From NCBI GenBank assembly GCA_037176885.1, contig JAWWNJ010000007.1, forward strand, positions 2,232,001 to 2,296,000: a stretch of 64,000 bases of DNA, in the 5' to 3' direction. The notes beneath the pieces were generated by a model. It was not told the origin of the DNA, did no database searches, and saw nothing but the letters and a program-made list of their open reading frames with translations. A program made the translations under genes and the position numbers. This DNA comes from Favolaschia claudopus (lineage: Eukaryota; Basidiomycota; Agaricomycetes; Agaricales; Mycenaceae). This document shows positions 36,926-49,500 of the stretch, piece by piece. Every line of letters begins with the position of its first letter. Position 1 is the stretch's first letter.

Positions 36926-38145
36926 ACTCTTCAGTAGCAAGCCGGAACTACTCGAACGAATTCATCCTGACACGGACCTGACATGGATAGATAATCATTA
37001 ACGCGGTATATCTGTGTATGACGCTAACGAGAGTAAGATAATGTGTATAATAATGAATTGGGCTTCCTAATGATCCACTCCTGGACCTCGGGGTTCTTCT
37101 AGCCATCGAAATCTTTGTTGAAAGTCGTTGTTTACGGTTGAAAAGTCCTAACATCTAGACAGTCAAGCACAGTTGCCGAAAGTAAGAAGCAAACGGGAGG
37201 AAAGAATATAGCGTATGTATACCTTTGTCTTCGCCATCGATTTTGGCTACAACTCGCGGGTCGAACTGTTATGGAAAGACTTTTGCTGTACGGTTAAATT
37301 AAGAGAAAATGGGACTTATCGCGTAGATACGCTGTACTCAGACAGTACTCAGACAACGCAATGGGGACGAATGGCTCAAGTGGATATGCCATAAGTCCTA
37401 GCCGGATAAGACCGGCTGCCGTAATCGCTGCCGTGCACGTTACGGCCGTGGGTTCGAATCCCACAGAACCACCGGAACTTTACAGGCACGCTAATTTCGT
37501 TGACGGTCACATTCCCCGGCTTTTAGGGTGAAATTCCCTATCCCTCGATGGAGGGCGCCCCGAATGCCTTGCAGACTGGGTTCCCTTACTATAAACATCT
37601 CTTAAAAAAAAAAAAAAGAAAGAAAGTCACAACCCCTGAAAGCACACGTGCATGTGACGAGTCGCGAGTTCATCTGATCGGAAGTTGGACGGAACACTGC
37701 CCCGCCCCTTGAACACTGCCTTGACGTTCGTGAGCAACCCCCAAATTGTAAGTCGCTCAATTGTCGCTCAAAAAATCCCTGGCTGCACAGACCTGAGTTA
37801 GTGAGAAGTCTCCAAACCACTCTGCAATTATAAGCTTCTGGCCAAACGCTTGGACTCAGTGGGTCTTCGTTGAAGCTCTCCGTCGTCGTCACGGTCGAAG
37901 CCTGTGTGCGGAAAAAAAATTCTGTGCAGGTGGTGAAGCAGTGATCGGTTTGTTACCAACAAGTGTGAGCCAAGTGTGAGCGATCTACTATTTGCCGGCC
38001 TTCATTGGTTGTGGTTTCTAACTGGTTAGTAACTGGCCTTATTTTTGTCTCTTCAGAATCAGAATCGGACTTGGCTCCACCCATCTCTGGGGCTCATTCC
38101 ATCGAGCCTTAGAAGAAGTCGATCTTCTGCTACCTCGTTTTAACC
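36926..38145. other. Intergenic region
   Basis: Contains the tRNA-like locus at 37372-37468. Nothing else recognised; an A-run lies near 37605. Confidence 0.4.
37372..37468 (+). other. tRNA-like locus, not a functional tRNA
   Basis: A perfect B box (GGTTCGAATCC, 37451-37461) lies in the T-arm GTGGG-TTCGAAT-CCCAC. Upstream are an A-box-like TGGCTCAAGTGG inside an ATGGC...GCCAT hairpin, an AGCCGG...CCGGCT hairpin and a GCCGTAA...TTACGGC hairpin. That is a class II tRNA order (D, anticodon, variable, T arms). However, the expected acceptor strands (GGGACGA and AGAACCA) do not pair and no normal 7-base anticodon loop forms. Probably a tRNA-derived pseudogene or element. Confidence 0.4.
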
Positions 38146-39463
38146 ATGAACATGAGCCAGGGTGCCAGAATCCCAATCTCTCGAATCAAAAAGTCGAAGA
38201 AGCACCCTAACCCACTCTTTATCAGCCCCCTTCGTCCCCTCCCCCAACACATATGCGACAGAATACCCGCTGAACTCTACGACTACCTTATTGACCATGT
38301 TTGGACCGACAGACATGCGCTGATGGCGTGCAGCTTGGTCTGCAAGCAATGGCTTCCTCCGAGCCGATATCAGTTGTTTCGCAATACCACCATACACATC
38401 GATGTAGACAATTTCCGTAAGTTCTGCGAGCTGCTTGCCAGCCAGCGACTTAATGCCTACCTCGGACGCCTACATCTCGAATCCCACATAATCGACGACA
38501 GGTTTGTGGGTGGTCCCGAAGACGCGTTCCAGTTCAACCAGGATCTAGGACGTTTGGCTGGGCTTCCGAATCTGCAATTCCTGCGTCTGGAATACCACCA
38601 CGATGAACTTATTCACGAGTTCCCGGCAGTCCTGGCCAACAGCTTTACGAGCATCACCGATCTGGAATTTGTATCCTTCTGGTTCAGCACATTTGATCAG
38701 TTCGTTGAAATAGTGGAATCGCTGCCCCTGCTGTGTCGTGTTTCCCTTGACGAAATTGGCTGGTACGATCTTCCCGATAACGACGAAGACCTAGTATCGG
38801 ACCCTTCCCGACCCACCTACGGATGTGGAAATTTACGAGACGTTGTCTTGCGTTGTGGTTTCCATTCCCCGGTTCCAGTCCTACTATGGCTGCCTTTTCA
38901 AATGCGTATTACTCGTCTAACACTAGCACTCGGACCATGGCAGTCCATGGCACACCTTGAAGGGCCTCTTCTGACCCGATCGCTGCATTCGTTTGGGTCT
39001 CAATTGGAGCATATGATTTTTGGCTCTCCATCCGGTTATGGTCAGTCTCGTCAGATCTTTGCCGACTTCGTTATTTAGCGATCATCCAGTGCCGGACCTT
39101 TCGCAAGCAAAACAACTTCATACGCTCGAGCTCACCGAAATTCCCTGCACTAATTTGAGCATGGCCTCGGACTGCGAATGGGTGCCGACGCTGCTGTCAC
39201 AAATACATTCGCCTTTGTTGAGGCGTATTGTATTTGTGATTGATCTCGGGAGGCGCGAAAACCTCGATTTCTTGAACTGGCCACGCATTCATGAGCAACT
39301 CACTCGCTTGTCCTCGTTGCGTTTTGTTGAGTTCGCTCTTCCATCTCACAAACATTGGGCTACCATTGCTATTTCTGAGCGCCTTGATCCCAGACAATAT
39401 AGTTTGCAAGTGCGACAGCTGGATGGGCCATATAAATACTCGCTCGGTATGTTTAACAACTGA
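38146..39463 (+). CDS. F-box protein
   Basis: Exons 38146-39034 and 39090-39463, joined across a 55-nt intron (GTTATG...TCCAG, phase 1), give 420 residues. The F-box is clear at about residues 39-75: IPAELYDYLIDHVW, then ALMACSLVCKQWLPPSRYQLF. After it come leucine-rich segments (LGRLHLESHI, LPNLQFLRLEYHHDEL, LLCRVSLDEIGW, ITRLTLALG, LHTLELTEIP). F-box proteins link substrates to SCF ubiquitin ligases; the substrate is unknown. It is not closely similar to the 8.75 and 18.15 kb pair. The donor GTTATG is weak, but the splice restores the frame and alternatives do not. The ATG at 38152 is a second possible start. Confidence 0.8.
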
Positions 39464-42400
39464 TGTGGTGCAATTCGTAGCAAAATTTCATGTCGTAACA
39501 CCATTTTCCTGAACAAGATTCCAATTGACAATTTTCTTTTTTTTTTGATGTTATGCCACATAGATGGATACAGTGTCGCACGACAGCGAGTCTCTTTCAA
39601 CGGACTTTGCCGCGCTGCTTTTGCTGCATGGATATTTACATTAGTCGTCCTGTGGTTCAAAACTTTAAAAAGCACTGATCAGAGGATCTGAAAGGGGTGA
39701 TATTAGTGCCGACGATGAAACCGCCTCCGATGTATCCGCTGTCTGTCCTTTTTGAACGTTCTACTGCGCAACTGTCCTTAGGTTTTGGAAAGTGTGAAAA
39801 ACAGAAAGTTCGGGATTTTCGCAACTGGTTGATTCGTGCCGAGCGGCCGGCACGGACAAACGTGCCACGACAAAAAAAAGTCGGGTCTCCACCTCAACCA
39901 CGACCTTCTCAGTCAGCCAGTTAAAAATTGTCGCTGGTCCAAAATCTGCCCCTTCTCTTCGGACGGTCCCGGGTATCTTGAGCGCCACCGGTGTTTCTTG
40001 ATGCTTAAAATGCGAAATCTCCGTTTCCGAACACTTAGGGCGTTGGCGGCCATCTCACACTGTGCTGAACCTACTCAAGAGTCAACGGCAAGGCTCCTCC
40101 GACTTCGAAATCTAAATAGTTCACGACATATCATCGGACAAACCGGGACATCTCCGTCGTTTCACGCTACCAGCTCTTTGTTCTAGTCTGCAAGGTGGTC
40201 TCTTCGTGGCTCGTCAGAATCTCGGTTTTTCGATGTTCAGGAGTGCGATAACCATACCCCGCAACCGCATATACTGATTCCGTCCATGAAAACATCAATC
40301 CGCCGCCGCAATGGAGTATCTTTTAGCAAGTTTCCGAATGCCACTCTCCGATTGAGCGACTCGTGTGTAAAGCGATTACTTACTGTACGTGAACTTGCCT
40401 GCAGGCAGAAGAAGATAATGGACAATGATAGCGACCGCGATATAGCCCGGGTTCGCAAGGCACATTCTCATTTTCCAGTCTTTCGATTGCGCAAAACAGG
40501 TCCGGCGTTCTCTATGGTCTCGACATTACGGCTTTGATAGTACTGCTGCATCTCGCGATGTCCCGCGGTCTTTCAGCCAATCTAAACATTCTGCACTGGT
40601 CTTCAACGCGCCAACCTTCTGGATATCTCTGTAAATGCGCTATCAAGAACATAACTGCACCGGCATGTACCCTCTCGCACTGCCCCGACGGGGGAAGCCG
40701 TAGACAAGTTCTGGATCTCTTAGTTTGACTTGGTACTACTACACTAGGCCCTCGCACTTCCTTCCATAGGCTCTCCCAGGTTCTTGAATCGCCCCTTCTT
40801 TCATGTCCCTTCGCAGCACGTGAGTGGTCTTCCACTCAGCTTCGACAGCCAGCCTGTCTGTGGGCCTGAGTGCGAAATTAGCTGACGCTTCCGGATGGGA
40901 GACGCTCCCAGGCCCGCACAGCAATCCTTCTTATTTCTCTCTGCCTCCGCTATGAATCAATCTTCTTTTGGTCCGTGGCTCGAGAAGCCTGCCATTCGGG
41001 AGCTCGGACAACAATCCGTGGCGGACAAAGCGTTGTCGGCTCTTGTCGGCATGCATGTCCACAGGCGTGTCCAGGAAGCAGTAAGTCTGTCCATCGCTGG
41101 AAGTTATTGTTCTGCGTCGGCAGCTCCTCATTTTTTTCTTCACAGTTGTCTTGATTCAATGAAGCTGCTTATCAGATACTTGGCCAGGAGACAGCCGTCG
41201 AGTCTATTACCTGTCTACACATACCTCGGTCCACATGCATCTACCTACGACTCTTATCCTCCTATCCGCGGGACTCGCAACGATGTTCGCACCGAGTTGA
41301 TGATCAAACTATTCCATGCAACGACTTCAACTTGCGACGCCTGCAGGCAAGTACTTGATATTATTATTAGGTTCAGAGCCGATGATTCCTTGAATAGCAG
41401 CAGGACTCAATCGGACACAGTTTTGTCGACGTGGGATCGATTCAAGGCATATACAAACGGCCATCCGTTCGCCCGTCCTCGCGCTAGAGGGGAAAGAAAA
41501 AGACTTCACCCAAAGTCAAGTTGACATGCCCCGGTGCGCATGTTCCTCGATTCTTAATTTTTGCTTTCGGTTTCCCTACACCCATGCGAGGTCGCCGTGC
41601 TGCATCCTCAACGGGTATGTATGCATACTTATGTTTAAACTTCAACTGCTGGCGCGCTCAATGCGGGCTACTCATCGTGACTCAAGATCCACGTAAACAT
41701 CAACGCAACTTCGTACTTTCATCGGAGGGGGAACACAATATCTCGAAATGCTCGTTGAACTCCAAACTCGTGACGAGAAGACAATTTTCCGAAGACGCTC
41801 CATCAAAATTGCTTGCTTCATTCAAGGGTTCGTCGCTTCTCGTCCTAATTGTACATTGCGCATAATGCTACCATTGACGATATGAAGTCGCTAAAAATTG
41901 CCCAAGCCAATTGGGCGTTCATTGAACTTCACGACACTCAAAGAGTTAAACTGCGGTACATCCCCGTCTTATTATAAGCATCTGACCAAAACCAGAAAAG
42001 GTTGAAGAAACGGAAGGGAAGGAGTTGAATTGAGGGTCTGCGGTCGCACGCATACTCAAAGTTTTTCAGATTCATCAATTCAAGTTGAAATTACGGCGCC
42101 GTAAGTAGAAGGCGGGGTCCGGGGGTGGAAAATTACCTGTAGAACCTAAGTAACTCGAGACTCCAGATTGGCCTTCCCCTCAAGAAATCCGAATCTGCCT
42201 TGGCTTTGATTCAACCCAGGTCACTCGCAATCAATTGGAGTCCGCTCGGGCGACGGCAAACCTCAACAGTTCGTAGAAAAATCAAAAATCAAAACAAAAA
42301 ATCCTGGCCGACGCGGGACTGGCTCGGGGCGGGCGTACCGAGCCAGCCGAGCTCACCGCTCTTCCCACAGCGCCTCCTCGCTTGCGGCTTGGCTCGCGAG

Positions 42401-43777
42401 TGATCAAAAAAATGAAAGCACATGGGTCGGATCAGCCTCGCGTGATTCAGTGTCGAAAGGATGCACCCCAGAATTGAGAAAGCAGCGCGATTGCGATTGC
42501 GATGGCGCGAAAGCAAGGCAGGATGAGGAAAGACGACGGCGGAGAAAGGGGGAAAATCGCAACGGCGACGCAATGCAACGCGTAAGAGAAGGGCCGCCTG
42601 GGCGCGTGGTTCTTGACGCGTTTTAGGACGCGGATTCCAACGTGATAACTATTATTGGCCCTCTTTTCTACTTGTTAGTTGTCTCGCGATCTGCAGTCAC
42701 CGGACGCGGCCAAAAGGGCGCAAGATACCAGATGCGTAGCCATGTAAGGCACCCGCCCGTGCTGAACCGCATCATTGATTCCCTATAATTGTAAGTACCA
42801 GTTAGAGCAGTGACCGACCCTGACACGCTGCGAATACCGGCGGAAATAATATTCAGCTGCAAGCAACTGACGCAGGGAAAAAAAACTTGCGAGGATGTCT
42901 CGTCGTCATCTTGTAGGCGGGAGATGCCGGCTGACCGGTTTTGTTGCAGATGGCGATGATTTGGCAGACGGATGGACAACGGGAAAAATCGCATGTTAAA
43001 AAACCCAAGTAAATCCGCGGCAGTTTATGTGGGTATTACATGGGATGAAATGCGTCCGCGATTGAATCCGTGAGGAGGAATACGAGGCGGCCATTGGTGT
43101 TGAATTCGTCATGTCGCGCTCACTCTGTGAAAGGTGTCGGTCGTCTTAGAGTCATACATCGATATTACTGATCGACGCTAGTGCCAGGCTTCTGTTTGGT
43201 AAAAATAACCGCGCCGAGCAGCACCCCAATTTTGGCGAGGACAAAGGAATCGAGAGCTTCTTGATTCGCAGACAGACAATAGAGACTAGACCCATCCAAA
43301 CAACCCCTTGTTATGATGATGCAGAGATAGACATACAGTGTGTGGTGGTGGTAATGCTATAGTGTACTTGAAACCCAAAATTATAAGCCCAGAAATATGC
43401 CAGGATAAATGATGTCTATGTGGATGTGGGGGCGAAGATAGAGGTGTGTGCGGCGTGCAGTAGTAAGTAGTAGAAAGAGAATTTGTCGATAGCAACCGAA
43501 AGCGAGGTAGATGGAGAGGAGGAGAGAGCTTGGACCGGAAGCAGGGAGCCGAGCACAAGTGCAATCTACGAAGTCCCTGACTGACAGATAAATAGAATCT
43601 ATGTGTGTGTGGAGGGAGGCATCGAGGAGCATTGCGCGGCGTTCATTTGGATTTTTGCTGTGGTGGCCACATTAGCGAGGGTGGCCTGGTGATCCCTTCA
43701 GGGTCGGAAACTCACGGGTGCGCGCATCATTAGCGGTGCAGCCGCGGCTGGTTGTGACGGCGAGTACTGGGCGACGG
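39464..43777. other. Long region without a clear gene
   Basis: About 4.3 kb. A 209-codon frame at 40895-41524 has a GTAAGT...TTCACAG pair inside it (41081-41145), but splicing leads to an early stop and the unspliced product has no recognisable domain. I call no gene here. Confidence 0.35.
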
Positions 43778-44079
43778 TCAGGACGACGAGGGGCTGGAAA
43801 TGAAGGATGTACACACCGGCAGCGGGGAATTGGGATTCAACGTTGGTTTCGTGAATGAGTGCTGAAGCTAGGACAAAGAGGGTTAGAGGAGGGCAAAGCA
43901 TGGCTGATAAGCGCGCAAAAACACACCTTTGCTTCGCTCTCTTTTGCTCGCTGTGCATACATGTTGGGATGTATTGCGACGTTGGACATGCTGGTTGCGC
44001 GAGGCAAGGAATGCAGCGATTGAGAAACGCTGGGATAGGCGACGAGGCCGTTTTTTGTGGACGCGTTGCGCGAGGCCAT
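43778..44079 (-). CDS. Tentative small protein, two exons
   Basis: Exon 1 is 44079-43927 (51 codons, MASRNASTKNGLVAY, SLPRATSMSNVAIHPN). A 65-nt intron with GTGTGT donor and CTTCAG acceptor follows, then exon 2, 43861-43778, ending in a Ser-rich tail; about 78 residues. A minus-strand TATATA at 44208-44213 lies 129 bp upstream of the ATG. No domain is recognised. Exon 2 is open in more than one frame, so its C-terminus is uncertain. Confidence 0.35.
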
Positions 44080-46569
44080 GGGGGGAGAAAAGTACAGGGG
44101 AAGAGAAGGAAAGAATGAAGGAAAGGACCAAGGGTGGTCAACGGCGGGGTCGCGTGCAGCGGCACGACAAAGGGATGAAGGAGAAAAACGGGAACAGGAT
44201 GGGTCTCTATATAGGCACACCTCCGCCCCGTGACTTCCTTTTACGGAACATTCATATCTCCAGATATTCTTCCCGAATCATCTCACATCTCACAACGTGC
44301 GACCACCAGTTCGCTTAAAAAGATAACAAGATATGAGATCCCTCTCTTCCTCTTCCCCGATATGACGCTGTCTAATATATTATTTGCTTCCAGTTCAGCT
44401 GCTTCTCATACTCTGCTCGCTTTTGGGGTTGCGACGCGGAAGCCAAGGATCATCTACTTCCCAACTGTCCTTCAGCTACAGTACACCTGCACTGACGCAA
44501 CTTAATGACTCTGGCAATTAAACTGGTTCCCCTGTTGCTTCATAGAATCCTCTGGAATCTATCTTACACCCATCTTACGGCTGCTACAGCTCATTTTTAT
44601 CTACCTCCATTGCTTTTACTCGTTCTCAACTCGTCCAATCAGCTGACGCTGCCAAGTTCTCCCCGCGCTTTGAATTCCCACGTGTCGGCGGGTGTAAGTC
44701 CAATAACTTGATCTATCGGCAACCCGTTCGCAAAAAGTAAAAAAGCTCCTGGGATTTCGTCGCTGTCCCGCCGTTCTATTGCGCCGTATTGTGGGTTCCA
44801 GATCCCCGCACCCCAGCGTCATCCTCATCAAAAGTCTATTTTGCCTTTTTCTATACTTCCAAGTTGTGGACACCAACGACCAAGATGTTCTCGCCCGACA
44901 TAGGTACCGAGGGGAAGCCTCCTCTATAAATATCTTCACCCTCGAGCTCTTTCTGCGCCGGCATTCCCCTCTGTCTTGACCCGCGACGAACCCGAATCGT
45001 GTCTCCAGTCCCTCCTCAGTTCCCGAGCTCTCACCCTCCAGCTCAAGCAGGTCCCCGCTCACTCGTGACCCGACTATTACATGTGGCGTTCTCTTTGATG
45101 TCTAGACATACACACCCATCTCTTCTCATGCCATCTTCGGTATGTATCCTATATGCGACTCCGACATTCCTGCCCCAACGCGCTTTCCAATCTCCCTTGT
45201 CTGCCGGGCACCTCCCACAGCACTCTCGCCCTTCTCGTCTCACTCATCCATCATCCGCTCTCGAATTCTATTGCTACCAGTAACCAATCTACAGCAACAG
45301 TACCCACCATCCCTTCCGCTACTCCGCTCTTTCGAGTTGCCTTGCCTTGGCTACCTATAGCTACCCGTCCGCCCGCAAGAGATCCGTTGTTCTGGTTTCA
45401 GCAGGTCCGCAACGTATTGGCCCTTGGGACGGGAACGCCGCCCGTCTGCCTATCCCATAATCCAAGTCCTTATCCCAAGCATGCGGCCCACCACGTCCAT
45501 GTCCGTGGACGTCCCCTTCCAGCCCTACTTACGACAACACGACAAAGTTCATCGCTGTCCATCGGACATTCAAGTCTATCTTTACGCCGCATCGCCTCGC
45601 CCTTGGTCTCCCGACCCTCTGGGGTTCCTTCTCAGGCCTGGCCGCTGATGCGCGTCTCGGTGATCACCGCAGAAAAACGTACAGACATATCCAGCCAATG
45701 GCATCTCGCTCGGCCATGCCGCCGCGCGCCTCTCCTTCGAATCTGTGCGGGTGCGGTGTATCTGTCTGTCAGTCGTATGATATTACCAGTGCTACGCCGC
45801 TTGGACGCCTTAATACCTGCTATTCCGTTTCATCCTATGAAATCTATTTTATCATCACATAAACCTCAAGCCACTATGCCCGAGATCTTTGTTACACTGC
45901 TCGTCCGCCTAACCCACTCACCCTGACAACTCCAAGCAAGGCAAATCTTAACACTGTGCTGGATATCTGTGGCAGGCATCAAATACCCGGATCCTCACTT
46001 TTGAGTCACCTCTGCATCTCGTTCCGGCTTTCACTATGTACATCCCGCTGCGGAAACGTCCGTCTCCGCAGTTAGACCAAGCTCACCTTCAAATCAGACT
46101 CGATAAGTACTACTGAAAGACTCGTCATACCTTACTCCACAGCTGACGGCCGCTCACTTTGCGGAGACCGAGAACGGGGATTCACATCCGCGAACGAAGA
46201 TGCATACGTCGGTATGATATGCTTTGAGGGTGTCCACCGTGACTCGACATATCAATCATCTTCCCACTTCACTCTGCCTTGGGTGGGATGGTGTCCTCAG
46301 TTGATATTTCAGTATCATCCACCAGAAAAGACCTATCGAAACCTCAGCGTCATCGAGAAAGGAACGGGAATCTGTATAATGCACATGCTATCTACCTCTC
46401 CCTCCGACAGTATTTTTGTATTCTAGTACACGGAGGATGGGGACGCAGCAGCGATTTTCTCGGTGAAAGATACAGTTATACTTTGTACCCCATGCCCACA
46501 CACATCATATCCCCCCTTCCCGTTCCGCCCGCCTCCCGCTTCAACCCGAGGATGACGATGCAATGCAGC
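44080..46569. other. Intergenic region, possible unrecognised spliced gene
   Basis: Pyrimidine-rich on plus, with several donor-acceptor pairs in 45137-45420 and a 257-codon frame at 45153-45926. No domain could be recognised in any frame. It could hold a fast-evolving gene or a non-coding transcript. The end next to 46570 should be the 3' UTR of glycyl-tRNA synthetase. Confidence 0.35.
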
Positions 46570-49500
46570 CTACTCGACAGCCTGAACGCCATCATACGCA
46601 GGCAGCCGCTGGCACGCCTCTGCCCAATCAATGCTCCCATTGACGAGCTCCGTCACCGTCGCGATAACATCCTCGATGGACCCAATCCTTTGATCCATCG
46701 TGTCGCGTTCCCTGCGAGCATTCCAAGTGAGTTTACTGATAGTGCTGATGAAATACAAGAAAGACGCACCGGAGGGTCATCGTGCGGTTCTGGACGGCTA
46801 ATTGTGCGCAGGAACACCGATAATTAATAGATAGATGATGTATATGAATGTGAGGCGGGGCAGGCAAGAATGAATGAAACGCATAAATTAACAAACATCA
46901 GCGAACGCGGACAAGAATCGGGATGATGGACGACAACGACGCACAAGCAAAATCCAAAGTGACACCAAACGGTGTGCCGAGCTCGTCGTTCCGAGCGTAT
47001 CGCTTCCCAATTGAGGTATTCGAGTCATCGACGCGCGCGTGTACACCGGCTTTGCGGAAGCGGAGAGCTGGCGAAAACAGGGAGCATTGCGGTCATCGAC
47101 GCGGTCAGCGAGGGGGAGAAATCGATCCAATGCAGCGGGTAGGGGTGAGCGCACGAGGAGGAGGAGAACACGTCAGCCTCGGCGAATCAGATCACGGCAA
47201 GCAAAGCAGCACGTACAGACTTCCTGTACCAGCGGATCGAATTCGGCTCGTGCGCTGAGAGGTACGATAAGGACCTTGGTGGGAGCTACGACTGCCGGGA
47301 GGGATAGTACCTGTAGAGGAAAGGGAAGAAAGGAATGGGATGAGCGTCATGTCCTGTTCCAGCAGAGCAGGCAATGGGATGTCGACGGAAATTAAAAGAG
47401 CATACGTCACGTCGGTCGGCCCGCACCGCGTGGATATCCGCCCGCCTACGTAGAAAGTAGGAACGATTAACAAGTTGGTGTGCAACGAGTCATCGTCAGA
47501 GACAAGCGAAGAGAAACGGTATAACCGTTGGACAGAGAGCGCATGAGCATACGTCACGTCGGTCAGTACGCTAGGCATTCGAGTCTACTCGCCCAGAACG
47601 CAACGAGAACCAACCAGTCAGAATCCTCCAACCGCGAAGAGAAACGCAGAGCGGCCCGAGAAACGGAATCGGGGAACAGAAAACTTACCCCGCGTTCTAC
47701 GTCTTGCTCTCTACTCCAGAAGCTATGCTCTAGCAAGCAATACAAGATGCGCCCGATGCCAAAGGAGGGCTCAATGACATTGGGCGTAAATTCCCTCACT
47801 GGCAAGAAGAAGTAAGCAGCCATAGAAACAGGATAAAGATAGACAAACCATTCGTCTTGAAAGTTTTACGCTCGATGGTGAGCATGCCGGACTGGAGTGT
47901 AAACTCTTTGCGATCGGCAGTGATCGTGGCAGGCCTATTGAGAAGTGATCTGAGCAGATACTAGCGTTCTATGAGGGAACGCACCCCTGCTCGAGCTCGC
48001 CCTTCAGTTTCATCATCCCCGCTTCATCGAGCGCCTCCACCGCAGCACTCACCACGCCCGCGTCGCCCTTGAATGTCTTCCCGAGCACTTTCTTGTCGAA
48101 CTCGGCGACTGCCCGCTCCTCGATCAAAGGCTCCTTCAGTGCCTGTCGGACTACAAGTGGCTGCTTCGTCTTCGCCGCATGCACCGACAAGTCGTACGCC
48201 GCACGGTCAGCGCACCCAACACACTCCGTCCACCCGCCGATACTATTCTGGATCTCTGCATCCCAGCAATCTGAGGCATAGTGCGCCATTTCGTTCGCCA
48301 TATGCTGCCTGAACCTTAGACGCGTCTTGTTGATACCGATCCGCACAAGGAATAGGTAGATACGCGCGACGAAATAGCCCAGAGTTTCATTGGCAATTAC
48401 ACCTTCCTTCACGGCCTGGCCCACGGTCATGCGCTTGGTGGTCGTTTGCCCAGCTGCCTGCACAAACTTGTCGAGCAGAACAAGCTCTAGATCTGCAACG
48501 TCGGCAAATCGTACGTGTTTCTTGTCGAGGGGGTCGACGTAGTGCTCGATCTCTGCCATTGTAAACTCTCGAACGCGCAACAAACCAGCGCGAGGAGAGA
48601 TTTCGTTTCGAAACGCACGGCCCACTTGTGCAGATGCGAATGGTACGCGGCCATTATTGAATTCGAGTAACCGCGCAAAGTTGAGGAAGTGGCCCTGAGC
48701 AGTTTCCGGTCGCAGGAAGCTACAGGAACAGGTAAGTATGCAAGAAAGCAGGTGACCGCGAAATATAACACGAAAACAGTCAAGGCGCGATCGCAAAATC
48801 GTTGCCCGATTGCGATTGGGAGATTGATGTCGAAATGTGCCATCGGGTGATGATATTGTGATGAAAGTGATCGGCGATGTTTTATCGTCACCCTCGATCG
48901 CGATTTCAAAAAAACAAAGAGAAAAGGGCAAGGAATAATAACATAAAAGGAAAGGCGGCGGGGAACGCAAGCGAGAGAATCCAAGCAGATAAGAAGAGAA
49001 CGCAGCAGCGCACAGAACACAGAAGGAAGACCAAAAACCTCGGCGCGAACACCGGACAATCTGTGGGAATACTGGCATCGAGGCACCAGCATCAGCATTG
49101 AGCAAAGAGCTCTTCGTCGAGCAACGCGCGGACCCGGAGATATCGCCATCCACCCAATGACAGCCGAATGGCTCGAACACTGAACGTGCATCCGAAGACG
49201 AAGGTCCCAGGCGTTCATACACATTCCGAATCCCAGGACATCCCATCCCTGCAAGGCGCATTCGAAAAAAGACACATCGAAATTTTGCCATTGCAACGAG
49301 AATGGCTGACTGAGAAAAGGCCCGACATGTCTCCGCGACACCCTCGGATTCCTCGTTCCACTGAGACAATATACTGGTTCAAAGTCTTCTCCCTCGAAAG
49401 CTCAGTGCAGTGCAATGAGAAGTAGGAGCGCCACGACGGAGGCAAACGTGGCATTGATGAGCCCGAAAAGATCTGCACAATTGAAGCGGAAGTAAACCCG

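Noticed and set aside
40952..41524. Spliced gene using the GTAAGT...CACAG pair at 41081-41145
   Set aside because: Splicing gives a stop after two codons, and the unspliced frame has no recognisable domain.
45540..45700. Possible proteasome-beta-like segment (FKSIFTPHRLALGLPTL)
   Set aside because: Resemblance is short, flanked by stops, and neighbouring family motifs are absent.
47950..47984. 35-nt intron between GRS1 exons 4 and 5
   Set aside because: A second acceptor 15 nt further gives a 50-nt intron and the family-typical GPATI sequence in the same frame.
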